Shown: positions 31,725-40,897, numbered from the stretch's first letter. The stretch: 49,192 bases of DNA from a virus (IMGVR_UViG_3300031885_000026:1-49192); one strand, 5' to 3'. Made by a program: numbers and translations. Notes: generated by a model not told the origin, from the sequence alone.

Positions 31725-32822
31725 TTATTTTGATTTACTATTCTGAAATCTGAATGCGCGGAATAAGTCCGTCGGGTTAAGACTAGCTAACTTAGCTAAG
31801 TCTGCGTCGCCCTGATAATTCTTGGTAGAAGCTGCTTGAGCGGCTGCTGTTGCCGTCTGCTTCTTGCTATCTAGAGCCTTTGATACCTGTGTCTCTACAG
31901 CCTCTTGTTGGAAAGACTTCAGTCTCTTGCTGTTCTCAGAGAAGGTTTTCTCGACCATCTTGTTGGTCACCTTGCCGTACTGCTTATGCAACTTCTTGAG
32001 ATCAAGGATAGATTTCTGATAAACCAGTTCCTTAACGTCGTCAGCCATCGAGTCGTCAACGTTCTTAAAGAACTCGCGGTCGATGCTTGTCTTAAGTTGC
32101 TCTTGTTGAGCAGCTAGTTGGGCTTTCTCAGCAGCGTCTTTCTGCTTAGCTGCGGCAGCCATCTCTTTGGCAGTCTTCTCTTCACCAAACTTAAGTCTTT
32201 CTTCTAGGGCCTTGATACGCTCTTGTTGTGTGAGCAACTGGCGCTCTTCGTCTGTTCCCATCGTCTTGATGTTGTGTTTAGCAACTTCCTCTTGGATGAG
32301 ATCATCGTACTTCTGGCCGGTTAGCACTTCAATCAACTTGGACTTATCGTACCGAAGTTGTTCAAGTTTGTCCCAGCTTTCTTTAAACTCACGAGCCTCA
32401 GCTAACTGTGTTTGCATTTCGGCCATCTGTTGCTTAACTTTGGCTTGTTCGGCAAAGGCTTTCTTCATGCCGTCAGCCATAGCGAGCTTGCGCTGTACTT
32501 CAGCCACTACTTCTGGTTTACTAAGATCCAGTGTGTGCTCTTTACCGTTGGCTTTGTAGGTCAGGGCTGCGGACTTGGCCGCCTCGTCTGCGCGATTAGT
32601 CGCAGTCTTATTAGCGTTGTCTGGAGCTACTGCTTCATCAAAACCCAGGTCTCCAAACTCTTTGTTCGGATCCGACCAGAATGGCGAATCAGGAGCCTCA
32701 AAGCCGTCTGCCGCGTCTGGTTGTGGTACACTACTGTCCTGAGTGGGTTCAGGAGTTGGACTAGAGAATGCACTTGCTTCCTTCATAACAGAGGACATGT
32801 CAACACTTAACTCATCTCGCAT
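31725..32822 (-). CDS. Scaffolding protein
   Basis: 365 residues. An acidic, Pro/Ser-rich N-terminal 90 residues is followed by a long charged coiled coil (about 100-300, Gln/Lys/Glu-rich with repeated AEKAQLAAQQ-type stretches) and a basic C-terminal segment near FRAFRFQNSKSK. Location just upstream of the capsid gene and downstream of the portal gene in transcription is the canonical scaffold position. The start is set at MRDELSVD because GGAGAAG precedes it; an ATG 27 bases earlier lacks a good ribosome site. Confidence 0.8.
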   Translation of the reverse strand: MRDELSVDMSSVMKEASAFSSPTPEPTQDSSVPQPDAADGFEAPDSPFWSDPNKEFGDLGFDEAVAPDNANKTATNRADEAAKSAALTYKANGKEHTLDLSKPEVVAEVQRKLAMADGMKKAFAEQAKVKQQMAEMQTQLAEAREFKESWDKLEQLRYDKSKLIEVLTGQKYDDLIQEEVAKHNIKTMGTDEERQLLTQQERIKALEERLKFGEEKTAKEMAAAAKQKDAAEKAQLAAQQEQLKTSIDREFFKNVDDSMADDVKELVYQKSILDLKKLHKQYGKVTNKMVEKTFSENSKRLKSFQQEAVETQVSKALDSKKQTATAAAQAASTKNYQGDADLAKLASLNPTDLFRAFRFQNSKSK

Positions 32823-32877
32823 ACTTACTTCTCCATTTGCATCCTGCACCGTGACAGGGTAGCTTTATATCTCGAAT

Positions 32878-32892
32878 CCTGGGATACCCAGG
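32878..32892. other. Short perfect hairpin between portal and scaffold genes
   Basis: CCTGGG-ATA-CCCAGG lies in the 76-bp gap after the portal stop. No T tract follows on either strand. It may stabilise or process the late mRNA; no promoter-like hexamers with proper spacing were found in the gap. Confidence 0.4.
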
Positions 32893-32898
32893 GTATCT

Positions 32899-34845
32899 TC
32901 AAACTACGCCAGCTTGCTGTAAGGCCGCACCTGGATCTATCGCCCCGCTTACTCCTGGCATGCCGGCCACTTCTGTGGGAGCTGCTGGTGCCGCTGGCTG
33001 CTCATTAGCTAAAAGTTGCTCGCGCTCAACAATCTGCTGCCGGATAAGGTCTTGTAGCTCCGGCTCTAAGTACTTAAATTCGGAAGTTTCCAGATATTGC
33101 TTAGCCCAAGCCAGCCTTGGAACGTGCTGCTGCATCTCTTTTGGCGGTATATACGTGGGTTTGCCGGATCTGAACAGCGCGACCATTTCTTCAAAATCTT
33201 CCATTTGACGATCTGCAGCCATCTCATTGATATCGTACAGAGTTTCAAGTTCGTTAAGTTTGAGATGCTTGAGGATAGTCTGAGTAGACACGCCGGCTTT
33301 CTCAAACATAGGCATCATCAGCATGATGGCTTCGCGGCGCATGTTAGGATCAATAGGCAGACTGGTGCCGTATTCAGCAATAATGTCGTAGCCGCCAGCA
33401 ATGTCTGCGCCCTTTAGCTTAATAGATTCAAAGGCTTTATCTCTGCCGATTACCTGCACGATGCGTGGAGTGGTCCAGTGCTGCTTAACGAGTTCCAGGT
33501 AGTCTTTATAGATCTCTCGTACCACAGTCTCATATTTCTTGAGAAGGCGGCGATGGATAGCAGTTCCAGCCTGGATGGCTGTTTGCTGAGATACAGCTGA
33601 CTGCTCACGTTGCTGAATGCCCAGCATGGAGTCGTTTATGCCATACAGGTCCTGCAGCTCGGAGCGGTAGCTGTCGCGAAACTGCCATGCATCTGGCATC
33701 AGTGTGGGAGGGCTGACAAACCTGATGGAGTTGGTATCTTGTACGCCAGTGGCCTTGACCCAGTCCCACGAGCTGTTGGATATATCATCGTCGCCGATAT
33801 CCGCACCATCTGGAATAACCATGCGCACAACGTTGTGGGCTTGAATTGCGTCGAGGGTGTTGCTATCAATTCGGTTGAGCATGTCCTGGATCCTAGCGGC
33901 GTACTCTGCTACGGATTTGGCGTACACTGATCCAGGGATATCAACATAAGTAAAGAACTTGTAAGGAAGTCCTTTAGTTGGGTGCGGATTCTTGCATGGC
34001 TTTTCAAGGAAAGTGTAGTCGCCTAGGAAGCAAGCATAGCGGCCGGCCATACCATTAACAGGTGAGGCAACTTCCACATAGTGGAATACCTCAACCATCG
34101 GCTCCCTAAAGGCTGCATGCTTATACCCAACTACTGGATCGCAAGAGACGGAAGGATCGAAAGTATATTGATTCTCTTTAACCTTATCTTCAAACTCAGG
34201 CCATCTATAATTGGCCTCCTCTACTGTAATAAGCTCACGCTCAAACACATGACGGATAGTCTTGAGGCTGGTTGCTTTAGGATCCAGCCACAGGTCAAAC
34301 ATATTCTTCTGGACTACTTCGATCTCGCCTGTCATCTTAAGTTCGCCAGACTCTTCATCAAAGTCTAGAACTTCGCCTTTGTCCTTCTCATACGACACTT
34401 TAGTGCAGCCAATGCCGCATATCAGCGTGGATAGATTCATCATATCCACTTGTTCAGGTATGTCCTTGGTATCGCGGGCATTACGTACTACACGGTCGGC
34501 GGCATCAGCCTTCTGGCGGTCAGCTGCGTCTGTGGTGGCAGGGCGAATGATAACGCTAGGCGGATTGGCTGATAGCTGTGATTGCACAAAGCGAGTGTAC
34601 TTGAAGATATAGTTGATGCCTATCGCAGAGTCGCCAGAGTCCACAGATCCCGACGCCAGCTGCGAAAGGTTATCAAATGTTATATTGACATCGCCATTAT
34701 TGCGGAAGCCTAAGTTACCGGCGTACTGACGAATGTTAGCTGCCCACGTGTTCTCATACACAGCTCTATAGGCCTTAGCCTCAGAGAAGGCGTCTTCCAT
34801 CTTTTTCTTCCACTGATCCGGCGTCCAACTTACGACTTTTGCCAT
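32899..34845 (-). CDS. Portal protein
   Basis: 648 residues, the size of podovirus portals. The N-terminal helical part (WTPDQWKKKMEDAFSEAK) is followed by clip/stem-like segments with VIIRPATTDAADRQKADAAD and a long wing region. It contains YGINDSMLGIQQREQSAVS and AIQAGTAIHRRLLKKYETV, typical of the portal stem and crown helices. The C-terminus is Pro/Ala-rich. It lies one small gene downstream of the large terminase and is followed by scaffold and capsid genes, the standard packaging-head order. Confidence 0.85.
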   Translation of the reverse strand: MAKVVSWTPDQWKKKMEDAFSEAKAYRAVYENTWAANIRQYAGNLGFRNNGDVNITFDNLSQLASGSVDSGDSAIGINYIFKYTRFVQSQLSANPPSVIIRPATTDAADRQKADAADRVVRNARDTKDIPEQVDMMNLSTLICGIGCTKVSYEKDKGEVLDFDEESGELKMTGEIEVVQKNMFDLWLDPKATSLKTIRHVFERELITVEEANYRWPEFEDKVKENQYTFDPSVSCDPVVGYKHAAFREPMVEVFHYVEVASPVNGMAGRYACFLGDYTFLEKPCKNPHPTKGLPYKFFTYVDIPGSVYAKSVAEYAARIQDMLNRIDSNTLDAIQAHNVVRMVIPDGADIGDDDISNSSWDWVKATGVQDTNSIRFVSPPTLMPDAWQFRDSYRSELQDLYGINDSMLGIQQREQSAVSQQTAIQAGTAIHRRLLKKYETVVREIYKDYLELVKQHWTTPRIVQVIGRDKAFESIKLKGADIAGGYDIIAEYGTSLPIDPNMRREAIMLMMPMFEKAGVSTQTILKHLKLNELETLYDINEMAADRQMEDFEEMVALFRSGKPTYIPPKEMQQHVPRLAWAKQYLETSEFKYLEPELQDLIRQQIVEREQLLANEQPAAPAAPTEVAGMPGVSGAIDPGAALQQAGVV

Positions 34846-34849
34846 GATT

Positions 34850-35002
34850 TCACTTCCTTAGCTTTACTCGAATAAGCAGACGACGAATGTCTTCTTCTTT
34901 AGCGGCCAATTCACGAGCCTTATTATTTAAGGCAATAAGTTGTAGGCCGTTGAAGGCAAAGACTAAAAGGCCTAAGTAGTATCCCAGAATCACAGTGATC
35001 AT
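34850..35002 (-). CDS. Small single-TM membrane protein between terminase and portal
   Basis: 50 residues, starting in TAATG at the end of the large terminase gene and ending five bases before the portal start. The first 25 residues form one clear hydrophobic helix (ILGYYLGLLVFAFNG), followed by a charged helix (NKARELAAKEEDIRRLLIR). Layout is like a small holin, pinholin or Rz-type inner-membrane anchor, but no partner is visible. Translational coupling to terL would tie its level to packaging enzyme production. Function unknown. Confidence 0.6.
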   Translation of the reverse strand: MITVILGYYLGLLVFAFNGLQLIALNNKARELAAKEEDIRRLLIRVKLRK

Positions 35003-36465
35003 TAGTATTCTCGCTTATGAATTCGTGACTTACGCGATCCGAAGGTAAGCTTGGGCTTGACTTGTGCCTTTCTTTCTGCAGACTTTCTAGCATGATGGGC
35101 TAGATGTATCTGCTTTTCCCAAGTCATATCGGCAACAACAGCCTCAGGCTTAGGGATAGCGTCGCAAAAATATTGCAGACAATCTAGCATATGGTAGTCT
35201 GACGAACGGACAATCTTATCTTCGCGCGTCTCTGACCACTGGCATGACATGAACTGCTCGATCAGAGCGTCGCCTGCCCAATTAGTAATTTTTACGCGAC
35301 CGTCGTCTAGTCGCTCTTGCAACTGCTTGATAAGTTCAAGCTTTCTATTATTGTTTTTGTTGAACACGCCGGCATAGAATATCTTAGCTTTGGCTGCCTC
35401 TTTGATGAACCAGACTTCGTGCGGGTCGCTTATGCGCTTGACTAGGTTGACGCCCTCGCTGCGCTTCACAAACTCAGCTAGTAGTTCGGTAGCAGAGTCG
35501 CCCTTAACATTCTCGGCCCGCACCACATACCAGCGCTTGGTTGCTGGGTGCTCGGCAAACAGGGCGTATCCCGCATAGCCGGCCGCCGCTGGATCAACTA
35601 CCTCAACGTGTCGCCACGATGCGTGGTACGTGGCCGGATCCTCGACATGGTCGTCTGGATCAAAGCGGTACACTCCACGATCGCCGATGTACCATTCGCC
35701 ATACAGACGAGCATTCCTCTCACCTTCAGGTAAAGTCGAGTAGCGGGCTAGCAGCTCCTCCTCTCTACCCTTGTATATAGGGTTATCTAGCATAGCAAAT
35801 TGGTACTTCTTGCCATACTTAGCGTCCACCGTCTCAATCTTATTCTTGATTTGGAGATTGCGTATGAGTGGCGTAAAGGTACACATAAAGCGGCCCTTGG
35901 TAGCAATAGTACGTGTCTCTAACTCGGAAAATAGAGACAGCGAAGAGGGCATTTCGTCAAGCCACACCCACTGCGCAACGAAGGCCTGTGAGTTCTTACG
36001 AGCGTCGTTGGCATTATGGTGAGAGATGAAGATCATGCGGTTGCCGTTCTTCTTATGGCTTACCGATTGCAATGATCCGCCGGAGCTATGGACTTGGTAG
36101 GTGCCCACTTCAAGGTGAGGCATGATCTTATTGGCCCAGATCTCGGACTCAAGCTGCTTGGTCGTCTGGCCAAGTATCAGCATGGTAAGTGGGCGATCTC
36201 CCCATACCTCTTTGGTATCAAAGAATGGGTGAGTGTTGGTGAATATCCAGACGGCCTCGCGTGCTCCTAATAGCGACTTACCTGTTTGGTTAGCTGCTAC
36301 CACATACCGAGAGTAAAAGTCCCCAATATCCTGTAAAACTGCCCACTGCTTCTCGGTCGGCCTAGATCCTAGGCTATAGGGATCGAAGCTCTCTTTGCGC
36401 TGCATCGACTCTTTACGTAAGATGGCCGCAGCCAGCAGCTTTTTGTCCACAGCACTCTCAAGCAT
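35002..36465 (-). CDS. terL: Terminase large subunit
   Basis: 487 residues. The ATPase domain has Walker A AANQTGKS (57-64) and Walker B WVWLDEMP with D170 and E171, followed by TFTP (motif III-like). The nuclease domain begins near VEVVDPAAAG (D291) and later has RSSDYHMLDCLQYF, giving the RNase H-like acidic residues. It is the motor that packages DNA into the prohead through the portal. Start in TAATG overlaps the upstream gene. The probable small terminase is 6 kb away (42349), an unusual separation. Confidence 0.9.
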   Translation of the reverse strand: MLESAVDKKLLAAAILRKESMQRKESFDPYSLGSRPTEKQWAVLQDIGDFYSRYVVAANQTGKSLLGAREAVWIFTNTHPFFDTKEVWGDRPLTMLILGQTTKQLESEIWANKIMPHLEVGTYQVHSSGGSLQSVSHKKNGNRMIFISHHNANDARKNSQAFVAQWVWLDEMPSSLSLFSELETRTIATKGRFMCTFTPLIRNLQIKNKIETVDAKYGKKYQFAMLDNPIYKGREEELLARYSTLPEGERNARLYGEWYIGDRGVYRFDPDDHVEDPATYHASWRHVEVVDPAAAGYAGYALFAEHPATKRWYVVRAENVKGDSATELLAEFVKRSEGVNLVKRISDPHEVWFIKEAAKAKIFYAGVFNKNNNRKLELIKQLQERLDDGRVKITNWAGDALIEQFMSCQWSETREDKIVRSSDYHMLDCLQYFCDAIPKPEAVVADMTWEKQIHLAHHARKSAERKAQVKPKLTFGSRKSRIHKREY

Positions 36466-36788
36466 TAGGGCACCATTTTGTTGAGTAAGTCTCGCAGGGT
36501 AGCAAGTATTCCAGTTACGCCATGATTCTCAGCGTCCAGCACATCAGGGGCCTCTGGTGCTCGGCCTAAGTCGTACTGGTCGCCAGCTTCGTCTAATTTG
36601 TTGATATACGCGGAGTCTGACTTGCCCTCTTCTTGTTTCCACTTAGGACCAAGAAGGCGAGTCATGATAGAGTCGGCCTGTTCTTGCTGAGCTTTAAACG
36701 GCCGCTTAGGGTCCACGTCGGCCATGACCATATCGTATAGCCGCTTCTCGTAGGCCTCTATTTTGACGTCTTGTCCAGACTTTGCCAT
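36465..36788 (-). CDS. Hypothetical protein preceding terL
   Basis: 107 residues, helical N-terminal half (YEKRLYDMVMADVDP, RPFKAQQEQADSIMTRLLG) and an acidic linker. It overlaps the terL start by one base (TAATG). A gene directly before terL is often terS, but no clear HTH is seen here and a better terS candidate lies at 42349. It could be a packaging accessory. GAGG precedes the ATG with 7-base spacing. Confidence 0.5.
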   Translation of the reverse strand: MAKSGQDVKIEAYEKRLYDMVMADVDPKRPFKAQQEQADSIMTRLLGPKWKQEEGKSDSAYINKLDEAGDQYDLGRAPEAPDVLDAENHGVTGILATLRDLLNKMVP

Positions 36789-36797
36789 AGCAAAACC

Positions 36798-37097
36798 TCA
36801 TTGAGGGGTAAACACTTTACATGCAGTTGCGGTACCGGCTGTGGCTACCACTCTGGCTAATGGATAGGTCACATAGGATCCGGACCAGCCGAAGAATCCT
36901 GCGGCCGGTGCGGTCAGCGCGGTAGCATGTCCGACCCAAGTAGTGCCACCATCAAAGGAGAATTCCAGCTTAACTGCTGTCGCGCCCGGCATATACACAG
37001 ATCCGCCGTAAGACTTAGCGTCGCCGCTGATTGTGAACGGAGCGCTAGTGTTTACAGAGGCAGCTTGAAAAATATCTTTAGTTACGTGACCTAACAT
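36798..37097 (-). CDS. Hypothetical small beta-rich structural protein
   Basis: 99 residues with a beta-sandwich-like pattern (VKLEFSFDGGTTWVGHAT, SGSYVTYPLARVV). AAGGAGAT precedes the ATG. It lies in a run of small structural genes between the repeat protein and the pre-terL gene. Carbohydrate-binding or decoration-type beta domains are compatible with this, but the family is not recognised. Confidence 0.45.
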   Translation of the reverse strand: MLGHVTKDIFQAASVNTSAPFTISGDAKSYGGSVYMPGATAVKLEFSFDGGTTWVGHATALTAPAAGFFGWSGSYVTYPLARVVATAGTATACKVFTPQ

Positions 37098-37106
37098 ATC
37101 ATCTCC

Positions 37107-38042
37107 TTACGTGGGATCTAGAGTTATTGCAGTTCTTTCACTATTTGTCATGTCCGCGTCTATGCGGCTCTTGGTGCCATCTTGGCTCTTAAAGACAACC
37201 GTGGCGGTGCCTGTGCCAGTAGAGACTATGGTCGTTTTGCCGGCTGCGTAAGCTAGCAAGATTCTGAGTATCTCTTCGGCTGTGTAGCCGCTTTCTATAA
37301 CTTCGGTCCATGGGTTGCTAGCCGATCCAGCATCATTGAGCTTTTCGCCCATAGTGCCAGATGCGTTGTAGTCTGCTGCTACTGAGTTCCACAGTGATGC
37401 CGCCAAGGACTCTGGTGATAGTGGAGTTGAAGAGGATATGTTGGCAGATAGCGCGGCTGTAGCAAAATCGCCTATATTTGTAAAGTGCCCTTCAGCACTA
37501 AGTGCAGCAATCATGCTAATTATTGCGCCTATGTCAGTGGTCGTAAAGGACCCAGATGCACTTAGTGCTGCTTGAATGGCATATTGCGTTAGGAATGTGA
37601 GGTCCGCCGCAGTAATGGCCCCAGTGGCCGATACTGAGGCCTCTATCAGAGCTAGCCTAGACATGTCAGCATTTGTTATGGTGCCAGATCCAGTAAGCGC
37701 CGCAATCATGTTAAATATTTGACTTAAATCAGCATTGGATATTGTGACCGATGCTGATAACCCAGCGTCGATACCTATACCTGATGCTAACAGAGACGAC
37801 GTTGTACTTACTGTTCCATCTAAATATTTGTAGGAAGCTATACCGCCAGCCTTTTGGGCAGGAGTGAATGAGTACCCAGGAACATATCCATTAGGGACTG
37901 ACATAAATGATGCCATAGATAGGAACTTGTTACGATCCATGCCGGACTTATTGAAATTTGCGCGATCTCCAGACAAGGAGGTGCCTGACAGAAATCTGCC
38001 GGGCGTCTTGTTGATCACCGCATAGTTTCCAATCAGCGACAT
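37107..38042 (-). CDS. Virion-type protein with five tandem helical repeats
   Basis: 311 residues. Start set at MSLIGNYA, just after the upstream stop (TGA T ATG) with GGGG upstream. Residues about 95-199 contain five units of 20-23 residues, each pairing a polar T-x-x-D turn with an Ala/Ile-rich helix (for example GTITNADMSRLALI, GAITAADLTFLTQY, GSFTTTDIGAIISM). The C-terminal domain (SASNPWTEVIESGYTAEEIL and the DGTKSRIDADMTNSERT strand) belongs to a widespread phage virion-protein type of unknown detail. Likely structural. Confidence 0.5.
   Translation of the reverse strand: MSLIGNYAVINKTPGRFLSGTSLSGDRANFNKSGMDRNKFLSMASFMSVPNGYVPGYSFTPAQKAGGIASYKYLDGTVSTTSSLLASGIGIDAGLSASVTISNADLSQIFNMIAALTGSGTITNADMSRLALIEASVSATGAITAADLTFLTQYAIQAALSASGSFTTTDIGAIISMIAALSAEGHFTNIGDFATAALSANISSSTPLSPESLAASLWNSVAADYNASGTMGEKLNDAGSASNPWTEVIESGYTAEEILRILLAYAAGKTTIVSTGTGTATVVFKSQDGTKSRIDADMTNSERTAITLDPT
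37446..37760 (-). repeat. Five tandem protein-coding repeats of about 63-69 bp
   Basis: Within the gene above, units beginning at the residues for VTISNADLS, GTITNADMS, GAITAADLT, GSFTTTDIG and GHFTNIGDF recur every 20-23 codons. Conservation is clear at protein level and moderate at DNA level, suggesting old duplication with divergence or copy-number change by recombination. Confidence 0.6.
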
Positions 38043-38043
38043 A

Positions 38044-39201
38044 TCAACCCCACCCTGTGTCCAAGTGTCCATAGATAGCACTGTTTGTTGGTGTGTTAGC
38101 TCCGGAGTACACTAACCAGTACAGCGCGGCTCCGTCATACACACGAGGCAAGCTGGGCATCTGGTTCATCAGGTCGCGCTCTGCAGCAACGCCAAGTGTC
38201 GTAATTGGTAATGTTAACAGAGGCTTAACTAGTGCCACCGAAAACTCACCGCTAACATAGGAAACGGAGATCTGGATATTCTCGACTGACCTAATACCCT
38301 TGTCGCCAGCAGCAAGAGGCATAAATGGTCCGTACTTGCCTGACCCTGTGCCGGAGTACAAAATTTGGCCATTAGGACAAGCCGTCTTACCTATAGGCAG
38401 GGTGGCTGGAGTAGCCTTGGCGGCAGTTGCGGTAGAGTTAGTGTATGACGCCAGGGATAAGTTGGGGGTAGCTGCGCCCAGGGCCGTGGCGTTTGTATTC
38501 CACATCATGGCCTGCACACCGGCGCCATCAGTATACCGTGGCAGCAGTGTGTTGATTGTGTGCGTTCCAGTACCAGCAGACGTAATGTCAATGGCTGTGG
38601 ACGACTGTGCGTTGGCGTACGTTGTTGCTAGCTTGCATGTCGTGTCGCTAAGCTTGATGACAAAATAATTAGTCGCTGCAGATAGGCCGGCCGGCAGGGT
38701 AGTAGTGGAGGACACTTGTATTGTAGACAAGTTGAGCAAGTTGATATTGGTGTGCGTGATGATGTCTGTACTGGCGTCAGCGGTGAAGTTACTGAATGCT
38801 ACCAGCGTGTTAGTAGTTGCCTGCGATGTGGTTGTAGTTACAGAGGTTACGCGATAGAACCCAAGTAAATCAACCAGCATCATAATGCATGGTGCTGTGG
38901 TGGCCGCTGCTGTAAAGGCGCTAGCGTTGATGATGGACTTGTAGTCAGGAGATACGTTGCCGCCGTGCTGAATAGATGCAGCATTGGTCGTAGTGTCTGA
39001 TACTTGCTGCCACGTTAAGTTAGTGCCTGCATTGAATATAGAATCTGCGCCTGGGTTACCGGCGCCGCGAGCTAGGCAGTGCCACTCACCTGCAACAGCA
39101 GCTGTGGTAGGTAAGAAGTTTTTATTCCAGTCAGATCGGAAGAACTTACCGTTCTGAGATACTTCGCTAATAAAGTCGTCCATCGAAGAAAATCCTGGCA
39201 T
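38044..39201 (-). CDS. Structural protein, paralogue with inserted beta domain
   Basis: 385 residues. It begins MPGFSSMDDFI and ends IYGHLDTGWG, closely paralleling the next gene (MPGFKSTKELV ... IHGLIETVWG). Relative to that paralogue it carries an inserted domain of about 95 residues after GFYRVTSV, with the pattern LPAGLSAATNYFVI ... GTHTI, a module also found in other phage surface proteins. The start follows the previous stop as TGA T ATG. Probably a virion surface or tail-associated protein; function unknown. Confidence 0.55.
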   Translation of the reverse strand: MPGFSSMDDFISEVSQNGKFFRSDWNKNFLPTTAAVAGEWHCLARGAGNPGADSIFNAGTNLTWQQVSDTTTNAASIQHGGNVSPDYKSIINASAFTAAATTAPCIMMLVDLLGFYRVTSVTTTTSQATTNTLVAFSNFTADASTDIITHTNINLLNLSTIQVSSTTTLPAGLSAATNYFVIKLSDTTCKLATTYANAQSSTAIDITSAGTGTHTINTLLPRYTDGAGVQAMMWNTNATALGAATPNLSLASYTNSTATAAKATPATLPIGKTACPNGQILYSGTGSGKYGPFMPLAAGDKGIRSVENIQISVSYVSGEFSVALVKPLLTLPITTLGVAAERDLMNQMPSLPRVYDGAALYWLVYSGANTPTNSAIYGHLDTGWG

Positions 39202-39202
39202 A

Positions 39203-40075
39203 TCAACCCCATACGGTTTCAATTAATCCATGAATTGGAGCGGCGGAGAGAGTTCCACCTGGATGGCATATAAAATTCAAGTAAGCGTCATCTTTGATCT
39301 CAGGCATATTTCCAAAATCAACAAGATACTCAACCTCTACTGGCGCGTCTATGCCTCTGATGGACATCTGAGCTAGAGGTTTAACTAGAACTAGAGTTAT
39401 CAACCCCACGTCAGTAGTTCCAGTGAATGTTACTGACTGTATAGATCTTACACCGGAATCGCCAGACTGTAAAGGAAGAAATGGTCCGGAAGTTGCAGCG
39501 CCCGCTGACGACGATGTCGCTAGCGTGCCAGTTACAGTTTGAGTAGTCAGCGCAACAGGCTGAGTGACTCTGTCGGCCACTCCGGCCGAGTTTGTGTATG
39601 TGCAAGTAAACGTATGTACAGCTGCAACGCCGTCGCCAGCAGCGACAACCACAGGCATGATCCCTACGCCTACGCCATCTGCGTATCTGCTTAAGGTTGC
39701 GGTATTGTCCAACGGCTGCACGTCATTGGTGCCCTCGTCGATAAAGGGGTAGAATAGTAGGTAATCTAATAGTATCATTGGCATCGGTACGGCAGTAGCT
39801 AGTGTGGTGAATGCCATGATCTTTTTAAGGAACTTCTTTTCTGGGCTGACAGCTAGGCCGTGAACCAGGCCGCCATCGGTACTGTACGCCATACGCACGG
39901 CAGTTAGTGGAGCGGCGGCATAGTATTGTGGATTTGGATTACCAGGGGACATGGATAAGTCAAACCAGAAGCCAGACGCGGTAGTCTGCGACGGTGTCTT
40001 TCTCCATGTTGAAATCTTGTTGGCGCCAGATAATTCAGCGTCCACAAGTTCCTTGGTACTCTTAAATCCAGGCAT
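39203..40075 (-). CDS. Structural protein, shorter paralogue of the neighbour
   Basis: 290 residues. N-terminus MPGFKSTKELVDAELSGAN, C-terminus GLIETVWG. Shared landmarks with its neighbour include GPFLPLQSGDSGVRS versus GPFMPLAAGDKGIRS, and LVLVKPLAQM versus VALVKPLLTL, so the pair arose by tandem duplication. It lacks the inserted beta domain. Likely a virion structural component, perhaps alternative subunits of one structure (inference). Confidence 0.55.
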   Translation of the reverse strand: MPGFKSTKELVDAELSGANKISTWRKTPSQTTASGFWFDLSMSPGNPNPQYYAAAPLTAVRMAYSTDGGLVHGLAVSPEKKFLKKIMAFTTLATAVPMPMILLDYLLFYPFIDEGTNDVQPLDNTATLSRYADGVGVGIMPVVVAAGDGVAAVHTFTCTYTNSAGVADRVTQPVALTTQTVTGTLATSSSAGAATSGPFLPLQSGDSGVRSIQSVTFTGTTDVGLITLVLVKPLAQMSIRGIDAPVEVEYLVDFGNMPEIKDDAYLNFICHPGGTLSAAPIHGLIETVWG

Positions 40076-40078
40076 GTA

Positions 40079-40486
40079 TTAGTCCAATGTAAAGACAAGT
40101 GCGCCGGCGCTAAACTGCGGCTGTATACCTGTGGTTACTGCCACTGAACTATTGAGCGCGCCAGACACAATGATAGTGCCTGCTCCTGATGACGTGGTTA
40201 CAATGCTAACGTAAGTACAGGTAGAGGAGCCTGAGCTACATACTGGAAATTGCTCAAGGTTGGCGTTTGCTACCGTGGCGCCAGTGATAGTGAAGTCAGA
40301 GGCTCTGGCGAGGGTAACGCGAGCATACCCGCCGTAAGTAGCTTCAGATGTGATAGCCGAGCCGGCCTCACCTGGGTCTGCGGTGTGAAGGGCCAGCCAC
40401 AGGTCTGTGTTTGCTGACCAGCTTACTGCTGTCCCCGCAAAGATGTAATTGTTGATTGCTGTTTCTGAGGTATTGGAAAAGCTCAT
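40079..40486 (-). CDS. Phage structural protein (DLWLALHTADPG family)
   Basis: 135 residues. The stretch WSANTDLWLALHTADPGEAG followed by ITSEATYGGYARV is a conserved signature of a phage virion/tail-associated protein type common in siphoviruses and podoviruses. The rest is a Thr/Ser-rich beta domain. It sits within the small-structural cluster. Precise role unknown; often found near tail or head-tail genes. Confidence 0.55.
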   Translation of the reverse strand: MSFSNTSETAINNYIFAGTAVSWSANTDLWLALHTADPGEAGSAITSEATYGGYARVTLARASDFTITGATVANANLEQFPVCSSGSSTCTYVSIVTTSSGAGTIIVSGALNSSVAVTTGIQPQFSAGALVFTLD

Positions 40487-40498
40487 GGTATCCCCTAA

Positions 40499-40897
40499 TT
40501 ATGTCCATCCGCCGGGCGAATAGTTGTTTACTGCTGTAACGCCGCCGCTGCCGCCAGATCCACCACTGGTGCCTTTTACTAGCACCTCGACTGTTGCATC
40601 GCCCACCCATGTAACTATTACGTAGCAGTTTGACATGGATGCCTCCGGCGAGTATATCTGCAGCTCTGCTGTTGGCGCAACAATCGAAGGCACATCTACA
40701 ATTTTGACAGATCTGTCTGGCGATCCTGTGTACATATCTATCTTCACTGACGTAGTTACCGCCGACACAAATACAGACAGAACTACGTTGCTTGCCTTGG
40801 AAACCAGCGTGTAGGTGGATGTGCCTGAGCCGGCCAGCGATCCGCTAACTATGGCTCTGGTCTTGCCCTCTTCAACTATGCTGGTAGCCTGCGACAC
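40499..40897 (-). CDS. Hypothetical beta-rich structural protein with Gly/Ser tail
   Basis: 132 residues. Beta-rich sequence (VVLSVFVSAVTTSVKIDMY, SNCYVIVTWVGDATVEV) ending in a GGSGGSGG linker and a short tail NNYSPGGWT. Such C-terminal linkers occur in virion decoration proteins. Family not recognised. It is separated by 12 bp from the gene after it and touches the gene before it. Confidence 0.5.
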   Translation of the reverse strand: MSQATSIVEEGKTRAIVSGSLAGSGTSTYTLVSKASNVVLSVFVSAVTTSVKIDMYTGSPDRSVKIVDVPSIVAPTAELQIYSPEASMSNCYVIVTWVGDATVEVLVKGTSGGSGGSGGVTAVNNYSPGGWT

